A stretch of 7,712 nucleotides of DNA from Candidatus Kerfeldbacteria bacterium (lineage in GTDB: Bacteria; Patescibacteriota; Patescibacteriia; SBBC01), in assembly GCA_903854795.1 (NCBI GenBank), contig CAINXF010000162.1, positions 1 through 7,712 on the forward strand, read 5' to 3'. The notes under the pieces were generated by a model. It saw nothing but the letters and a program-made list of their open reading frames with translations, had not been told where the DNA came from and made no database searches. The translations under genes were made by a program, and so were the position numbers. Positions within the stretch are counted from its first letter, which is position 1, and each line of letters starts with the position of its first letter. Positions 1 to 5,914 of the stretch are shown here, piece by piece.

Positions 1-1253
1 AGAAGTCCACGCGCTACGTCCAGTTCGACTCGTCAAGCTATTTTCGTCCGACGGCCATCATGGCCTCGAAGCACGCAGAGCTCTATGTGAAGACCGCGGA
101 CATGCTTTTCGCCACGTACGAGAAGGTGCTCGCGGGCATGATCGAATACTATCGGAAGAGCTATCCAAAGCCGGATGACCTCGCAGACAAGCTCTACGAG
201 GCGAAATTGAAGGCGCGGTCACTCGATGTGGCACGTTACTTGCTTCCGGCAGGCACGCTCACAAATTTCGGGATGATCATGAGCGCGCGCGCACTCCGAC
301 ATGCCATCTCGAAGATGAAGGGTTCACCGCTCGCAGAGGTGCGTGAGATCGGCGCAGAGGTGGAAGCGGCGGCGGTCAATCCCGCGTACAATCCGTACCG
401 TGAGAAGATTCAATCGTTACTTGAGACGCTCGCAGAAAAAGCACCAGACGAAGCATTGACCCTGGACGAGTCGCTGAAACTTCAGGTCAAAGGCGCCCCG
501 ACGCTCGTGAAGCACACCGAGCCGAAGCCGTACTTCGACGGTGTTGCCGCGATCGGCGCGCGGTACGCGAAGGAACTTGGTGTCATGGAGCCGAAGAAGA
601 ACGACCAGCCTCGCGCTGATTATATCGCTGAGAAATGTAGTCCCGAAGACGAGCTTGTGGCGACGATCATCTACAGCGGTTCGCGCGCGTCGTTTCGTGA
701 GATTATTGAGAAAGTTAGTACGCTCGATGACGTGAAGAAGCGCGAGATCATCGTTGCCGTGCAATCGCAACGTGGTGAACGTGATTGGGTCACGAGGCAC
801 TTCGAGGTGCCGGGTGGGTTCCTCGTTGATATCCTGTTCGATTACGGCGCGTATCGCGACCTGCAGCGACACCGGATGCTGACGCAAGTCAACCAGCCAT
901 TGGGCACGGATCTTGGTTACGAGGTTCCGCGTGATCTCGAGGACGCAGGGTTGAAGCCGTTGTTCGACGAGGCAATGATAAATGCGGCGCAGGTGGTCGA
1001 AACGATCGGTAAGGACATGCCCGACGATGCGACGTACCTGATCCCGCTCGGGTATAAAAAGCGCACGTTGTTCAAGATGAACCTCCGTGAATTGCATCAC
1101 TTCATCGAATTGCGCTCGAAGTCCGGCGGACACTTCTCGTACCGCGCGGTGGTCTACGATGTATATGAACAGGTGAAGAAAGTGCACCCGCTCTTGGTCG
1201 AGCATCTTCGTGCCGTTAAGATGGATTTCAAGGCCGATTTTTACAAGCGGTAG
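1..1253 (+). CDS. Tandem ThyX-type (FAD-dependent thymidylate synthase-like) protein, 5' truncated by the window edge
   Basis: The reading frame is open from base 3, so the ATG at 60 is internal and the gene begins left of the window. The first visible codons read KSTRYVQF, matching the S-x-R-Y end of the ThyX signature; the matching RHR would lie outside. Counting from the ATG at 60, residues 59-105 resemble the C-terminal half of a ThyX domain, but degenerate (SARALRH where N-x-R-x-L-x-H is usual). Residues about 240-375 form a second ThyX-like domain with RHR at 270-272 (bases 867-875) and NLRELHHFIELR at 341-352. Here the usual S-x-R-Y is replaced by LGYEVP. ThyX enzymes methylate dUMP to dTMP using methylenetetrahydrofolate and FAD. 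The tdk and tmk genes that follow support a thymidylate role. Ordinary ThyX is about 220-250 residues with one domain, so this is a duplicated form. Whether it is still catalytic cannot be told from the part visible. Confidence 0.8.
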   Translation, partial: KSTRYVQFDSSSYFRPTAIMASKHAELYVKTADMLFATYEKVLAGMIEYYRKSYPKPDDLADKLYEAKLKARSLDVARYLLPAGTLTNFGMIMSARALRHAISKMKGSPLAEVREIGAEVEAAAVNPAYNPYREKIQSLLETLAEKAPDEALTLDESLKLQVKGAPTLVKHTEPKPYFDGVAAIGARYAKELGVMEPKKNDQPRADYIAEKCSPEDELVATIIYSGSRASFREIIEKVSTLDDVKKREIIVAVQSQRGERDWVTRHFEVPGGFLVDILFDYGAYRDLQRHRMLTQVNQPLGTDLGYEVPRDLEDAGLKPLFDEAMINAAQVVETIGKDMPDDATYLIPLGYKKRTLFKMNLRELHHFIELRSKSGGHFSYRAVVYDVYEQVKKVHPLLVEHLRAVKMDFKADFYKR

Positions 1254-1270
1254 AAGTCAAAAAATGCGAG

Positions 1271-1299
1271 TTGACGGTACCTTGGTTGAAGGGTAAGAT
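1271..1299 (+). promoter_or_regulatory. Sigma-70-type promoter for tdk-tmk
   Basis: A TTGACG -35 box (1271-1276) and a TAAGAT -10 box (1294-1299) are separated by exactly 17 bases. The expected transcription start is near 1306. The promoter lies 18 bases after the ThyX-like stop codon, so tdk-tmk can be expressed independently of the upstream gene. Confidence 0.6.
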
Positions 1300-1305
1300 T
1301 TTGCC

Positions 1306-1369
1306 GTATCTTCGGAGGGCAGATACGCTGTTCTTCGACAATTCGGTTGTGGACAACATCCCCGGAGGG
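1306..1369 (+). promoter_or_regulatory. Folded 5' leader of tdk with two GGAGGG motifs
   Basis: The predicted mRNA starts with a hairpin: GTATCT (1306-1311) pairs with AGATAC (1321-1326) around a 9-base loop that contains CGGAGGG. The same 7-mer recurs at 1363-1369, where it is the Shine-Dalgarno site of tdk. Between them, TTGT at 1347-1350 can pair either upstream with ACAA (1339-1342) or downstream with ACAA (1353-1356). The two GGA motifs are 50 bases apart, one in a hairpin loop and one in the ribosome-binding site. This is the arrangement known for targets of CsrA, which is encoded at 4631. The pairing is seen in the sequence; CsrA control is inference. Confidence 0.4.
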
Positions 1370-1376
1370 TCACCCG

Positions 1377-2138
1377 ATGAGCGCAAAGAAGGTTCAGAAG
1401 AAGCACGATCCGCCGCTTTTCAGTCGCATCAACCACAGTTCGGAACTCGGTTACATCGAGGGACGGACCGGGAACATGTTCGGCGGCAAGAGCGGGTGGA
1501 TCATCGGCATCGCGAACGATCCCAGCAACCAGCATGAGGGCCTCGTGTTCCTCCAGCCGGTGCTGTCGATCCGTTCGAAGACCATGAACGTCGTTCGATC
1601 CCGCTCGCACGCGAGCTATCGTAAGGCAGTTCCGGTGCAGCGGCCGAAGGACATCCTTCGCCTCGCATCCGGCAATAAGCACATCTGCATCGAGGAGGTG
1701 CACTTCTTCGAGCGGACGAAGGCGATGGCGCGTCAGTTCAAGGACGTCATCCGCCTGCTGCACGCCCAGGGGAAGCACATCTATTGGACCGGTCTGCCAG
1801 TCGACTTCAACGACGAGCCGTTCGAGCTCGTCGCGTGGATGATGGCGAAGTCCGACGAGTACGCCATGTTCCCGGGGAAGTGCAAGGTGTGCCACAAGTC
1901 GCCGGCGCACCACTCGCAGCGTCTGATGTTCGGTCACCCAGCGCCGAGGAATACACCTCGCTTCGTGCCCGACACTGAGCGGTACCGCAGGATGGGTTTC
2001 ACGTACGAGGCCCGCTGCGAGCACTGCTTCCTCATGCCGCCAAGTCGGCCGAACGAACACCTGCGTAGGGTGTTGGCGCTTTTGAAGGCTCAGATGGTCA
2101 AGCCGAAGGCGCGTCCCCAGAAGAAGCAGGTCGTGTGA
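1377..2138 (+). CDS. tdk: Thymidine kinase (type II / TK1 family)
   Basis: Phosphorylates thymidine to dTMP in the salvage pathway. The protein has 253 residues. The P-loop is GNMFGGKS (32-39). SH at 77-78 follows the family's substrate-loop region. The Walker B/catalytic segment is ICIEEVHFF (103-111), where most homologues have DE-x-QF, so the Asp is replaced by Glu and the Gln by His. GLPVDFNDEPF (139-149) matches the conserved GLD-x-DF-x-x-x-PF element. CKVC (169-172) and CEHC (214-217) are the structural zinc ligands, preceded by YEAR in the lasso loop. The ATG at 1377 was chosen because GGAGGG (1364-1369) lies 7 bases upstream; the in-frame TTG at 1347 has no such site. Compared with ordinary Tdk (about 190-200 residues) it has about 20 extra N-terminal residues and a basic C-terminal tail. 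Its stop codon overlaps the tmk start. The family call is firm; the altered catalytic segment makes activity slightly less sure. Confidence 0.88.
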   Translation: MSAKKVQKKHDPPLFSRINHSSELGYIEGRTGNMFGGKSGWIIGIANDPSNQHEGLVFLQPVLSIRSKTMNVVRSRSHASYRKAVPVQRPKDILRLASGNKHICIEEVHFFERTKAMARQFKDVIRLLHAQGKHIYWTGLPVDFNDEPFELVAWMMAKSDEYAMFPGKCKVCHKSPAHHSQRLMFGHPAPRNTPRFVPDTERYRRMGFTYEARCEHCFLMPPSRPNEHLRRVLALLKAQMVKPKARPQKKQVV

Positions 2139-2830
2139 TGAGGAGGCGGCGAGGGCTGTTCATCGCACTCGAAGGTGGAGATGCCTCTGGAAAGGCCACG
2201 CAAGCACGGATGCTTGCGCGGGCGCTGCGACTTGAGGGCAGGAAGGTCAGGATGATCTCCTGTCCAGGCTACGGCACATGGTCGGCGGTGTTCGTCGAGA
2301 AGTACCTGAACGGATGGTTCGGCACGAGGGCCGAAGTCGGTCCCTATGCCGCATCGATGTTTTATGCGCTCGACCGTAAGGCCATGGCACGGAAGATCGA
2401 GGGCTGGCTCGCGCAAGGCAACATCGTCATCGCGGACCGTTTCACCGAATCCAACCGTGCGTTCGGTATCGCGTCGCTTCGTGGTATGCGCGCATGGAAG
2501 GCGTTCGATGCCTGGCTGACCGGGTTCGAATCCGGCATCATGGGTATCCCACAGCCCGACCTGAACGTCCTGCTGGCAGTTCCGTCGGAGGTCAGCTTCA
2601 AGCTGGTGCTGAAGAAGCATCCGCGGAAGTACCTCAAGCGGGGCAAGCGAGATCTGCACGAGCGGATGAAGGGGTTGCAACGCCGCGTGCTTAGGAGCTA
2701 TCTGTGGCTCGCGGAACAGCACCCGAAGGTCTGGGGAGTGGTGGACTGTGCACCACGAGGCATCTTGCTCTCGAAGCGGTATGTACACCACGCCGTGATG
2801 CTCGTCGTCTGGTCGAAGTACCGTCAATGA
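2138..2830 (+). CDS. tmk: Thymidylate kinase (dTMP kinase)
   Basis: Transfers phosphate from ATP to dTMP to give dTDP, the step after both ThyX and Tdk. The protein has 230 residues, a normal length. The P-loop is GGDASGKAT (13-21). CPGYGTWSAVFVEKYLNG (42-59) corresponds to the FPRY...YLNG dTMP-binding segment, with the usual Phe and Arg replaced by Cys and Gly. ALDR (77-80) precedes the helix that contacts the nucleotide. DRF (100-102) is the DRY/F catalytic motif. PDLNVLLAVPSEVSF (140-154) is the conserved core strand. DLHERM (172-177) lies where the LID/late helix is expected. The ATG at 2138 shares its A with the tdk stop (TGATG), giving a one-base overlap and probable translational coupling; a GTG at 2135 is an alternative start. 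No strong Shine-Dalgarno site is visible. It forms an operon with tdk, ending at the hairpin at 2874. Confidence 0.9.
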   Translation: MRRRRGLFIALEGGDASGKATQARMLARALRLEGRKVRMISCPGYGTWSAVFVEKYLNGWFGTRAEVGPYAASMFYALDRKAMARKIEGWLAQGNIVIADRFTESNRAFGIASLRGMRAWKAFDAWLTGFESGIMGIPQPDLNVLLAVPSEVSFKLVLKKHPRKYLKRGKRDLHERMKGLQRRVLRSYLWLAEQHPKVWGVVDCAPRGILLSKRYVHHAVMLVVWSKYRQ

Positions 2831-2873
2831 TGACCACAACCGACCGAAAGGTCATGCATGCTCTTGTTCGTAA

Positions 2874-2915
2874 GGCGCCGTCTCCGATAGAAAGGAGAAT
2901 GAGACGGTGCCTTTT
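2874..2915 (+). terminator. Probable Rho-independent terminator of tdk-tmk
   Basis: GGCGCCGTCTC (2874-2884) pairs with GAGACGGTGCC (2901-2911) in an 11-bp stem with one G-U pair, followed by TTTT (2912-2915). TCTCC (2881-2885) could instead pair with GGAGA (2894-2898) inside the 16-base loop, so two folds compete. A small GACC-GAAA-GGTC tetraloop hairpin stands upstream at 2842-2853. The U-tract is short, so efficiency is uncertain. Confidence 0.6.
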
Positions 2916-2940
2916 CGCATACGTAAAACGCTGCTACACT
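2912..2940 (+). promoter_or_regulatory. Extended -10 promoter of gatB giving a leaderless mRNA
   Basis: TGCTACACT (2932-2940) is an extended -10 box (TGn plus TACACT). A weak -35, TTTTCG (2912-2917), sits 17 bases upstream and coincides with the U-tract of the preceding terminator. The gatB ATG begins 9 bases after the -10 box, about where transcription should start, and no Shine-Dalgarno site is present. The minus-strand miaA promoter has the identical 9-mer in the same position. Confidence 0.6.
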
Positions 2941-2948
2941 GCGTATAT

Positions 2949-4463
2949 ATGAAACTTGAAGCGATCATCGGGCTCGAAATACACGTACAGCTCAAGACGA
3001 AGTCGAAGATGTTTTGTGGCTGTAACAATACAAGTGAGGGTGCCGCACCGAACACACTCATCTGCCCTGTGTGTACCGGTCATCCGGGCACATTGCCCGT
3101 GCCGAACACGCAGGCGATCGATTGGGCGGTCATGTCGGCACTCGCGCTCGGCTGCACCGTGAACGAGCATTCGAAGTTCGACCGTAAGCACTATTTTTAT
3201 CCTGACCTGCCGAAAGGTTACCAGATCTCGCAGTACGACGAGCCGATCGGTGTGCACGGCGAATTCGTCGTGAGCGCAGGCGGTGACACTGAGCGCGTGA
3301 TTGGTATTGAGCGGCTCCACCTCGAGGAGGACGTCGGCAAGCTCTCGCACGTCGGCAAGGATTCGTTCATCGATTTCAACCGTGCCGGCACACCGCTCAT
3401 GGAGATCGTCACCGAACCTGATTTGAGGTCGCCGGAAGAAGCGAAGGATTTTTTGCAGCAGTTGCGGTTGACTATGCGGTACCTCGGCGTGTCGGATGCC
3501 GATATGGAGAAGGGCGAGCTTCGGTGCGATGCGAACGTCTCGCTTCGGCCGGTCGGGGACGAGAAACTGTACCCGAAGACCGAGGTCAAGAACGTCAACT
3601 CGTTCAGGAACGTCGAGCGAGCGCTCGCGTTTGAGATCGAGCGCCAGCGTGGGCTTTGGGAACAAGGAAAATCACCGGCCGAACACACGACCCGCGGTTG
3701 GGACGCGACCTCACAAGAGACCGTCGAGCAGCGTCGGAAAGAGGCAGCGTCCGATTATCGCTATTTTCCGGAACCCGACATTCCACCGCTCCATTTCACC
3801 CGCGAGTTCATCGCAGCCATCCGTGCGCAGACGCCGGAGCTTCCTGATGCCCGCCGTGCAAGGTTCGTCTCAATGTACGGCCTGACCGCCGCACTCGCCG
3901 ATTCGCTCATCAAGGACGTCGCCCGCGCGCCGCAGCACGACATGCCGTTCTGGAAGTACTTCGAGGAGGTCCTCACCGAGTTTCGCGAATACGGTGCGAA
4001 CGAGAAGAGCGCGGTAGAGATGGAAGCCTTCTGGAAGGAACGACGGGACGACGTCGCGCGGTTCATCGCGAAGTTCTTGTTGAATCGTATCTCATCAGAG
4101 CGGCGCGAGATCATGGGGTTGCCAGTGAAACCGGAGAACCTGGGGCGTCTGCTGTGGATGGCATACAGTTCGACGATCACGATGTCGACCGCGGCCGAGC
4201 TGTACGAAAAGATGGTCGATAACCCGAACCTTGGGCCGCACACGCTCGTGAAGGACGCAGGACTGACGACCATGGGGAGCGCACAGGAACTTGAGCCGAT
4301 CCTGCGCGAGATCGTGGACAAGAATCCCGAACAGGTCGCGAAATACAAAGCGGGTAAGATCGCCGTGCTGCAATTTTTCATCGGGGAAGCCATGAAAGCG
4401 ACACGCGGCAAGGCACAGGCCTCGGTTGTGAAGTCGATCCTCGAAGGGATATTCAAGGAATAA
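2949..4463 (+). CDS. gatB: Asp-tRNA(Asn)/Glu-tRNA(Gln) amidotransferase subunit B
   Basis: Subunit B of the cytoplasmic GatCAB complex, which converts misacylated Glu-tRNA(Gln) or Asp-tRNA(Asn) to the correct Gln- or Asn-tRNA; GatB holds the tRNA and the kinase site. The protein has 504 residues, close to the family norm. It opens with GLEIHVQLKTKSKMFC (8-23). Zinc cysteines are C23, C25, C39 and C42. FDRKHYFYPDLPKGYQISQYD (77-97) is the PET112-type signature, followed by RAGTPLMEIVTEPD (145-158), EVKNVNSFRN (212-221) and YRYFPEPDIPP (270-280). The C-terminal YqeY-like tail ends GEAMKATRGKA (479-489). The ATG at 2949 is preferred over in-frame codons from 2907 because homology begins there and the promoter points to it. 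gatA and gatC are not next to it, so the subunits must be encoded elsewhere. Confidence 0.97.
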   Translation: MKLEAIIGLEIHVQLKTKSKMFCGCNNTSEGAAPNTLICPVCTGHPGTLPVPNTQAIDWAVMSALALGCTVNEHSKFDRKHYFYPDLPKGYQISQYDEPIGVHGEFVVSAGGDTERVIGIERLHLEEDVGKLSHVGKDSFIDFNRAGTPLMEIVTEPDLRSPEEAKDFLQQLRLTMRYLGVSDADMEKGELRCDANVSLRPVGDEKLYPKTEVKNVNSFRNVERALAFEIERQRGLWEQGKSPAEHTTRGWDATSQETVEQRRKEAASDYRYFPEPDIPPLHFTREFIAAIRAQTPELPDARRARFVSMYGLTAALADSLIKDVARAPQHDMPFWKYFEEVLTEFREYGANEKSAVEMEAFWKERRDDVARFIAKFLLNRISSERREIMGLPVKPENLGRLLWMAYSSTITMSTAAELYEKMVDNPNLGPHTLVKDAGLTTMGSAQELEPILREIVDKNPEQVAKYKAGKIAVLQFFIGEAMKATRGKAQASVVKSILEGIFKE

Positions 4464-4482
4464 CACGTTTTTTGCCATGGCG

Positions 4483-4503
4483 ACCGCCTCGATGAAAGGC
4501 GGT
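4483..4503 (+). repeat. Small inverted repeat after gatB
   Basis: ACCGCC (4483-4488) pairs with GGCGGT (4498-4503) around a 9-base loop. No T-tract follows, and a run of six T lies before the stem (around 4468-4473), so it is a poor terminator. Its last base is the first T of the csrA -35 box, so the hairpin could affect that promoter. The function is unknown. Confidence 0.4.
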
Positions 4504-4531
4504 TGACATGTGTAGTGTAGTATGATAGCCT
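4503..4531 (+). promoter_or_regulatory. Sigma-70-type promoter of csrA
   Basis: A perfect TTGACA (4503-4508) is followed after 17 bases by TAGCCT (4526-4531), which is preceded by TGA, an extended -10 element. TATGAT at 4521-4526 looks more like a consensus -10 but lies only 12 bases from the -35. The predicted start is near 4538, giving a leader of about 93 bases. Confidence 0.6.
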
Positions 4532-4537
4532 GTCTTG

Positions 4538-4630
4538 GATTCTAACCCCGCAGTCTGAGTGGCGCATCTTTGCGTCCGTAACACCACCACAAGCCACCCC
4601 TACGGGGTGAGGAACAAGGAGGGTACTCGG
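4538..4630 (+). promoter_or_regulatory. Structured csrA leader with clustered GGA motifs
   Basis: Two hairpins are visible: GGCGCA/TGCGTC (4561-4566 with 4571-4576, loop TCTT) and CACCCC/GGGGTG (4595-4600 with 4604-4609, loop TAC). Directly after the second come three GGA motifs at 4611, 4618 and 4629, covering the Shine-Dalgarno site AAGGAGGG (4616-4623) and the start codon; another GGA lies at 4537. CsrA proteins bind GGA motifs, and autorepression by blocking the ribosome site is known in other bacteria. Autoregulation here is therefore a reasonable inference. Confidence 0.5.
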
Positions 4631-4876
4631 ATGCTCGTACTGGCACGGAAGCTCGGTGAGAACATCAGAATCGGCGACAGTGTGAAGATCACGGTGTTGG
4701 AGGTCCGGTCCGGGCAGGTTAAGCTCGGTATCGAGGCACCCCCTGAAGTGAAAGTGCACCGTGAGGAGATCTACGCCAGGATTCAGGAGGAGAATCGGCG
4801 CGCAGCTAGCGGTCAGTCGCTTGAGGGCGAAGAAGGGTCTTCGGCTAACGGAGATCTCAAGAAAGGCGCCGCATAA
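4631..4876 (+). CDS. csrA: Carbon storage regulator CsrA (RNA-binding translational regulator)
   Basis: A small dimeric RNA-binding protein that recognises GGA motifs in mRNA leaders and blocks or alters translation. The 81 residues start [16 protein letters not shown], and [11 protein letters not shown] lies at 42-52. The two RNA-contact arginines known from the family, R6 and R44, are both present, as is L4. Residues 1-57 cover the whole CsrA fold. Residues 58-81 are an extra, polar, Gly/Glu/Lys-rich tail, making it about 20 residues longer than the E. coli protein. The ATG at 4631 is fixed by homology and by AAGGAGGG 7 bases upstream; the in-frame GTG at 4559 would add 24 residues foreign to the family. 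No flagellar genes or FliW, the common partners of csrA, are in the window. It is monocistronic and convergent with miaA. Confidence 0.95.
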   Translation: MLVLARKLGENIRIGDSVKITVLEVRSGQVKLGIEAPPEVKVHREEIYARIQEENRRAASGQSLEGEEGSSANGDLKKGAA

Positions 4877-4895
4877 GCGGTGCATGCTCGTATAC

Positions 4896-4939
4896 GGTCC
4901 GGTCTCCCGCGCGTTCACCACGCAACAGGAGATCGGACC
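4896..4939. terminator. Long hairpin between convergent csrA and miaA, possible bidirectional terminator
   Basis: GGTCCG-G-TCTCC (4896-4907) pairs with GGAGA-T-CGGACC (4928-4939): 12 pairs including one G-U. Inside the 20-base loop GCGT (4911-4914) pairs with ACGC (4920-4923). The hairpin lies in the 70-base gap between the two stop codons and serves either strand equally. No T-tract follows in either direction, so it may act as an RNA end-protecting structure rather than a classical terminator. Confidence 0.5.
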
Positions 4940-4946
4940 AGCAACA

Positions 4947-5822
4947 CTATTTCAAGAATCGATCGACCAGACGTTCAGCCGAACGTCGATTTGTGATCCA
5001 TTCGATGGTGCCGTCGTTGCGCCACCACGTGAGCTGGCGTCGCGCGAACGCGTGGATGTTTCCCTTAAGCCGTTCGAGTCCTTCGCGGCGCGTGGTCTTT
5101 TTCGTGAGAACTCTGCTCATCCAACGATACTCAAGCCCGAACCGCTCGAGTCGTTTCCAAGAAATGCCCTGTGCGTGCAGCCGCTTTGTTTCATTGAGCA
5201 TACCGGGCATGCGCGCATCGACGCGACGGTCGATGTTTCTGTATAGTTTCGCTCTCGGCACGTCGATGCCGACTTTAAGGATGCGGTAGGGAGCGGCGGT
5301 GTTGCGTTCCGGCACCTTACCGAGCGCGTCGACGATCTCGAGCGCACGGATCAAACGTCGCGGATTATGTGCGTCGATCGAGCGTGCGCGTCGCGGGTCT
5401 CGATTTTTGAGTATCGCAAACAATTGCGTCGTCGTTTTTTTAGAGAGCCGTTTCCGTAATTTGACGTTCGGTTTCACTTCGGGGTACGGCGAGGGATTGG
5501 TGATGGCCTCGATGTAGAACGGCGATCCGCCGACGACGAACACCGGCGTCGTGTCTGGCGTACGACTCAGGATTCGATTCGCATGGCGTTGGAATTGGGC
5601 GACGGTGAACGATGTTTTTGGCGAGGCGAGGTCAAGGAGGTAGTGCGGCACGCCGCGCATCTCGCGCCGTGTTACTTTCGCGGTACCGATGTCCATGCCG
5701 CGGTAGATCTGCCGTGAATCCGCGGATAATATAATACCGTGGTTTTTTTTTGCGAGCGCGATACCGAGCCCTGTCTTGCCCGACGCGGTTGGCCCGAGGA
5801 TGACGATGATGCGGCGTTTCAT
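4947..5822 (-). CDS. miaA: tRNA dimethylallyltransferase (adenosine-37 isopentenylation)
   Basis: Transfers a dimethylallyl group to A37 of tRNAs that read codons starting with U, the first step towards i6A/ms2i6A. The protein has 291 residues, slightly short of the usual 300-315. The P-loop is GPTASGKT (10-17). DSRQIYRGMDIGTAK (35-49) carries the catalytic Asp. PHYLLD (59-64) is followed by GGSPFY (98-103), in place of the common GGTGLY, then NPRRLIRALEI (153-163) and the tRNA-contacting RRQLTWWR (261-268). The start at 5822 was chosen because the family begins M-x-x-x-I-x-V-I-L-G-P-T and an extended -10 box ends 7 bases before it. The longer frame to 5924 has no homology. Codons 24-27 hold a run of nine A (T at 5743-5751), a possible slippage site. 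miaB and hfq are not nearby. Confidence 0.95.
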   Translation of the reverse strand: MKRRIIVILGPTASGKTGLGIALAKKNHGIILSADSRQIYRGMDIGTAKVTRREMRGVPHYLLDLASPKTSFTVAQFQRHANRILSRTPDTTPVFVVGGSPFYIEAITNPSPYPEVKPNVKLRKRLSKKTTTQLFAILKNRDPRRARSIDAHNPRRLIRALEIVDALGKVPERNTAAPYRILKVGIDVPRAKLYRNIDRRVDARMPGMLNETKRLHAQGISWKRLERFGLEYRWMSRVLTKKTTRREGLERLKGNIHAFARRQLTWWRNDGTIEWITNRRSAERLVDRFLK

Positions 5823-5829
5823 GGTGTTT

Positions 5830-5838
5830 AGTGTAGCA
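5830..5838 (-). promoter_or_regulatory. Extended -10 promoter of miaA giving a leaderless mRNA
   Basis: On the minus strand TGCTACACT lies 7 bases before the miaA ATG, the same 9-mer that precedes gatB. The -35 position (5853-5858) is poor, as often seen with extended -10 promoters. Transcription should begin at or within a base of the ATG, and there is no Shine-Dalgarno site. Confidence 0.6.
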
Positions 5839-5844
5839 TGTGGA

Positions 5845-5873
5845 TTGCTCCCACGCACCGGAAGCCGTACACT
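5845..5873 (+). promoter_or_regulatory. Promoter reading into the HEXXH gene, divergent from miaA
   Basis: TTGCTC (5845-5850) and TACACT (5868-5873) are 17 bases apart. The predicted start is near 5880. An ATG at 5881 sits where a leaderless start would be, but it opens only a 21-codon frame (to 5946) that overlaps the metallopeptidase start in another frame. Confidence 0.5.
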
Positions 5874-5914
5874 GCACCATATGGACCGACCAAAGAGATT
5901 CTCGGAAAAACCTA

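Noticed and set aside
417..1205. 262-codon minus-strand frame opposite the ThyX-like gene
   Set aside because: The opposite strand has clear ThyX motifs; the antisense product has no recognisable domain.
1257..2060. 267-codon minus-strand frame opposite tdk
   Set aside because: Tdk on the plus strand has P-loop and zinc motifs and a ribosome site; the antisense frame has none and crosses the promoter region.
4521..4526. TATGAT as the csrA -10 box
   Set aside because: It is only 12 bases from TTGACA and has no -35 at 17 bases; TGA-TAGCCT at 4523-4531 has the right spacing.
4559..4630. N-terminal extension of CsrA from a GTG at 4559
   Set aside because: CsrA proteins begin at ML(V/I)L, a strong ribosome site serves the ATG at 4631, and the extension would run through two hairpins.
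3761..4921. 386-codon open frame on the minus strand opposite gatB and csrA
   Set aside because: It spans the 3' part of gatB, the intergenic gap and csrA, both firmly identified, and its translation shows no recognisable motif. Long antisense frames are expected with this codon use.
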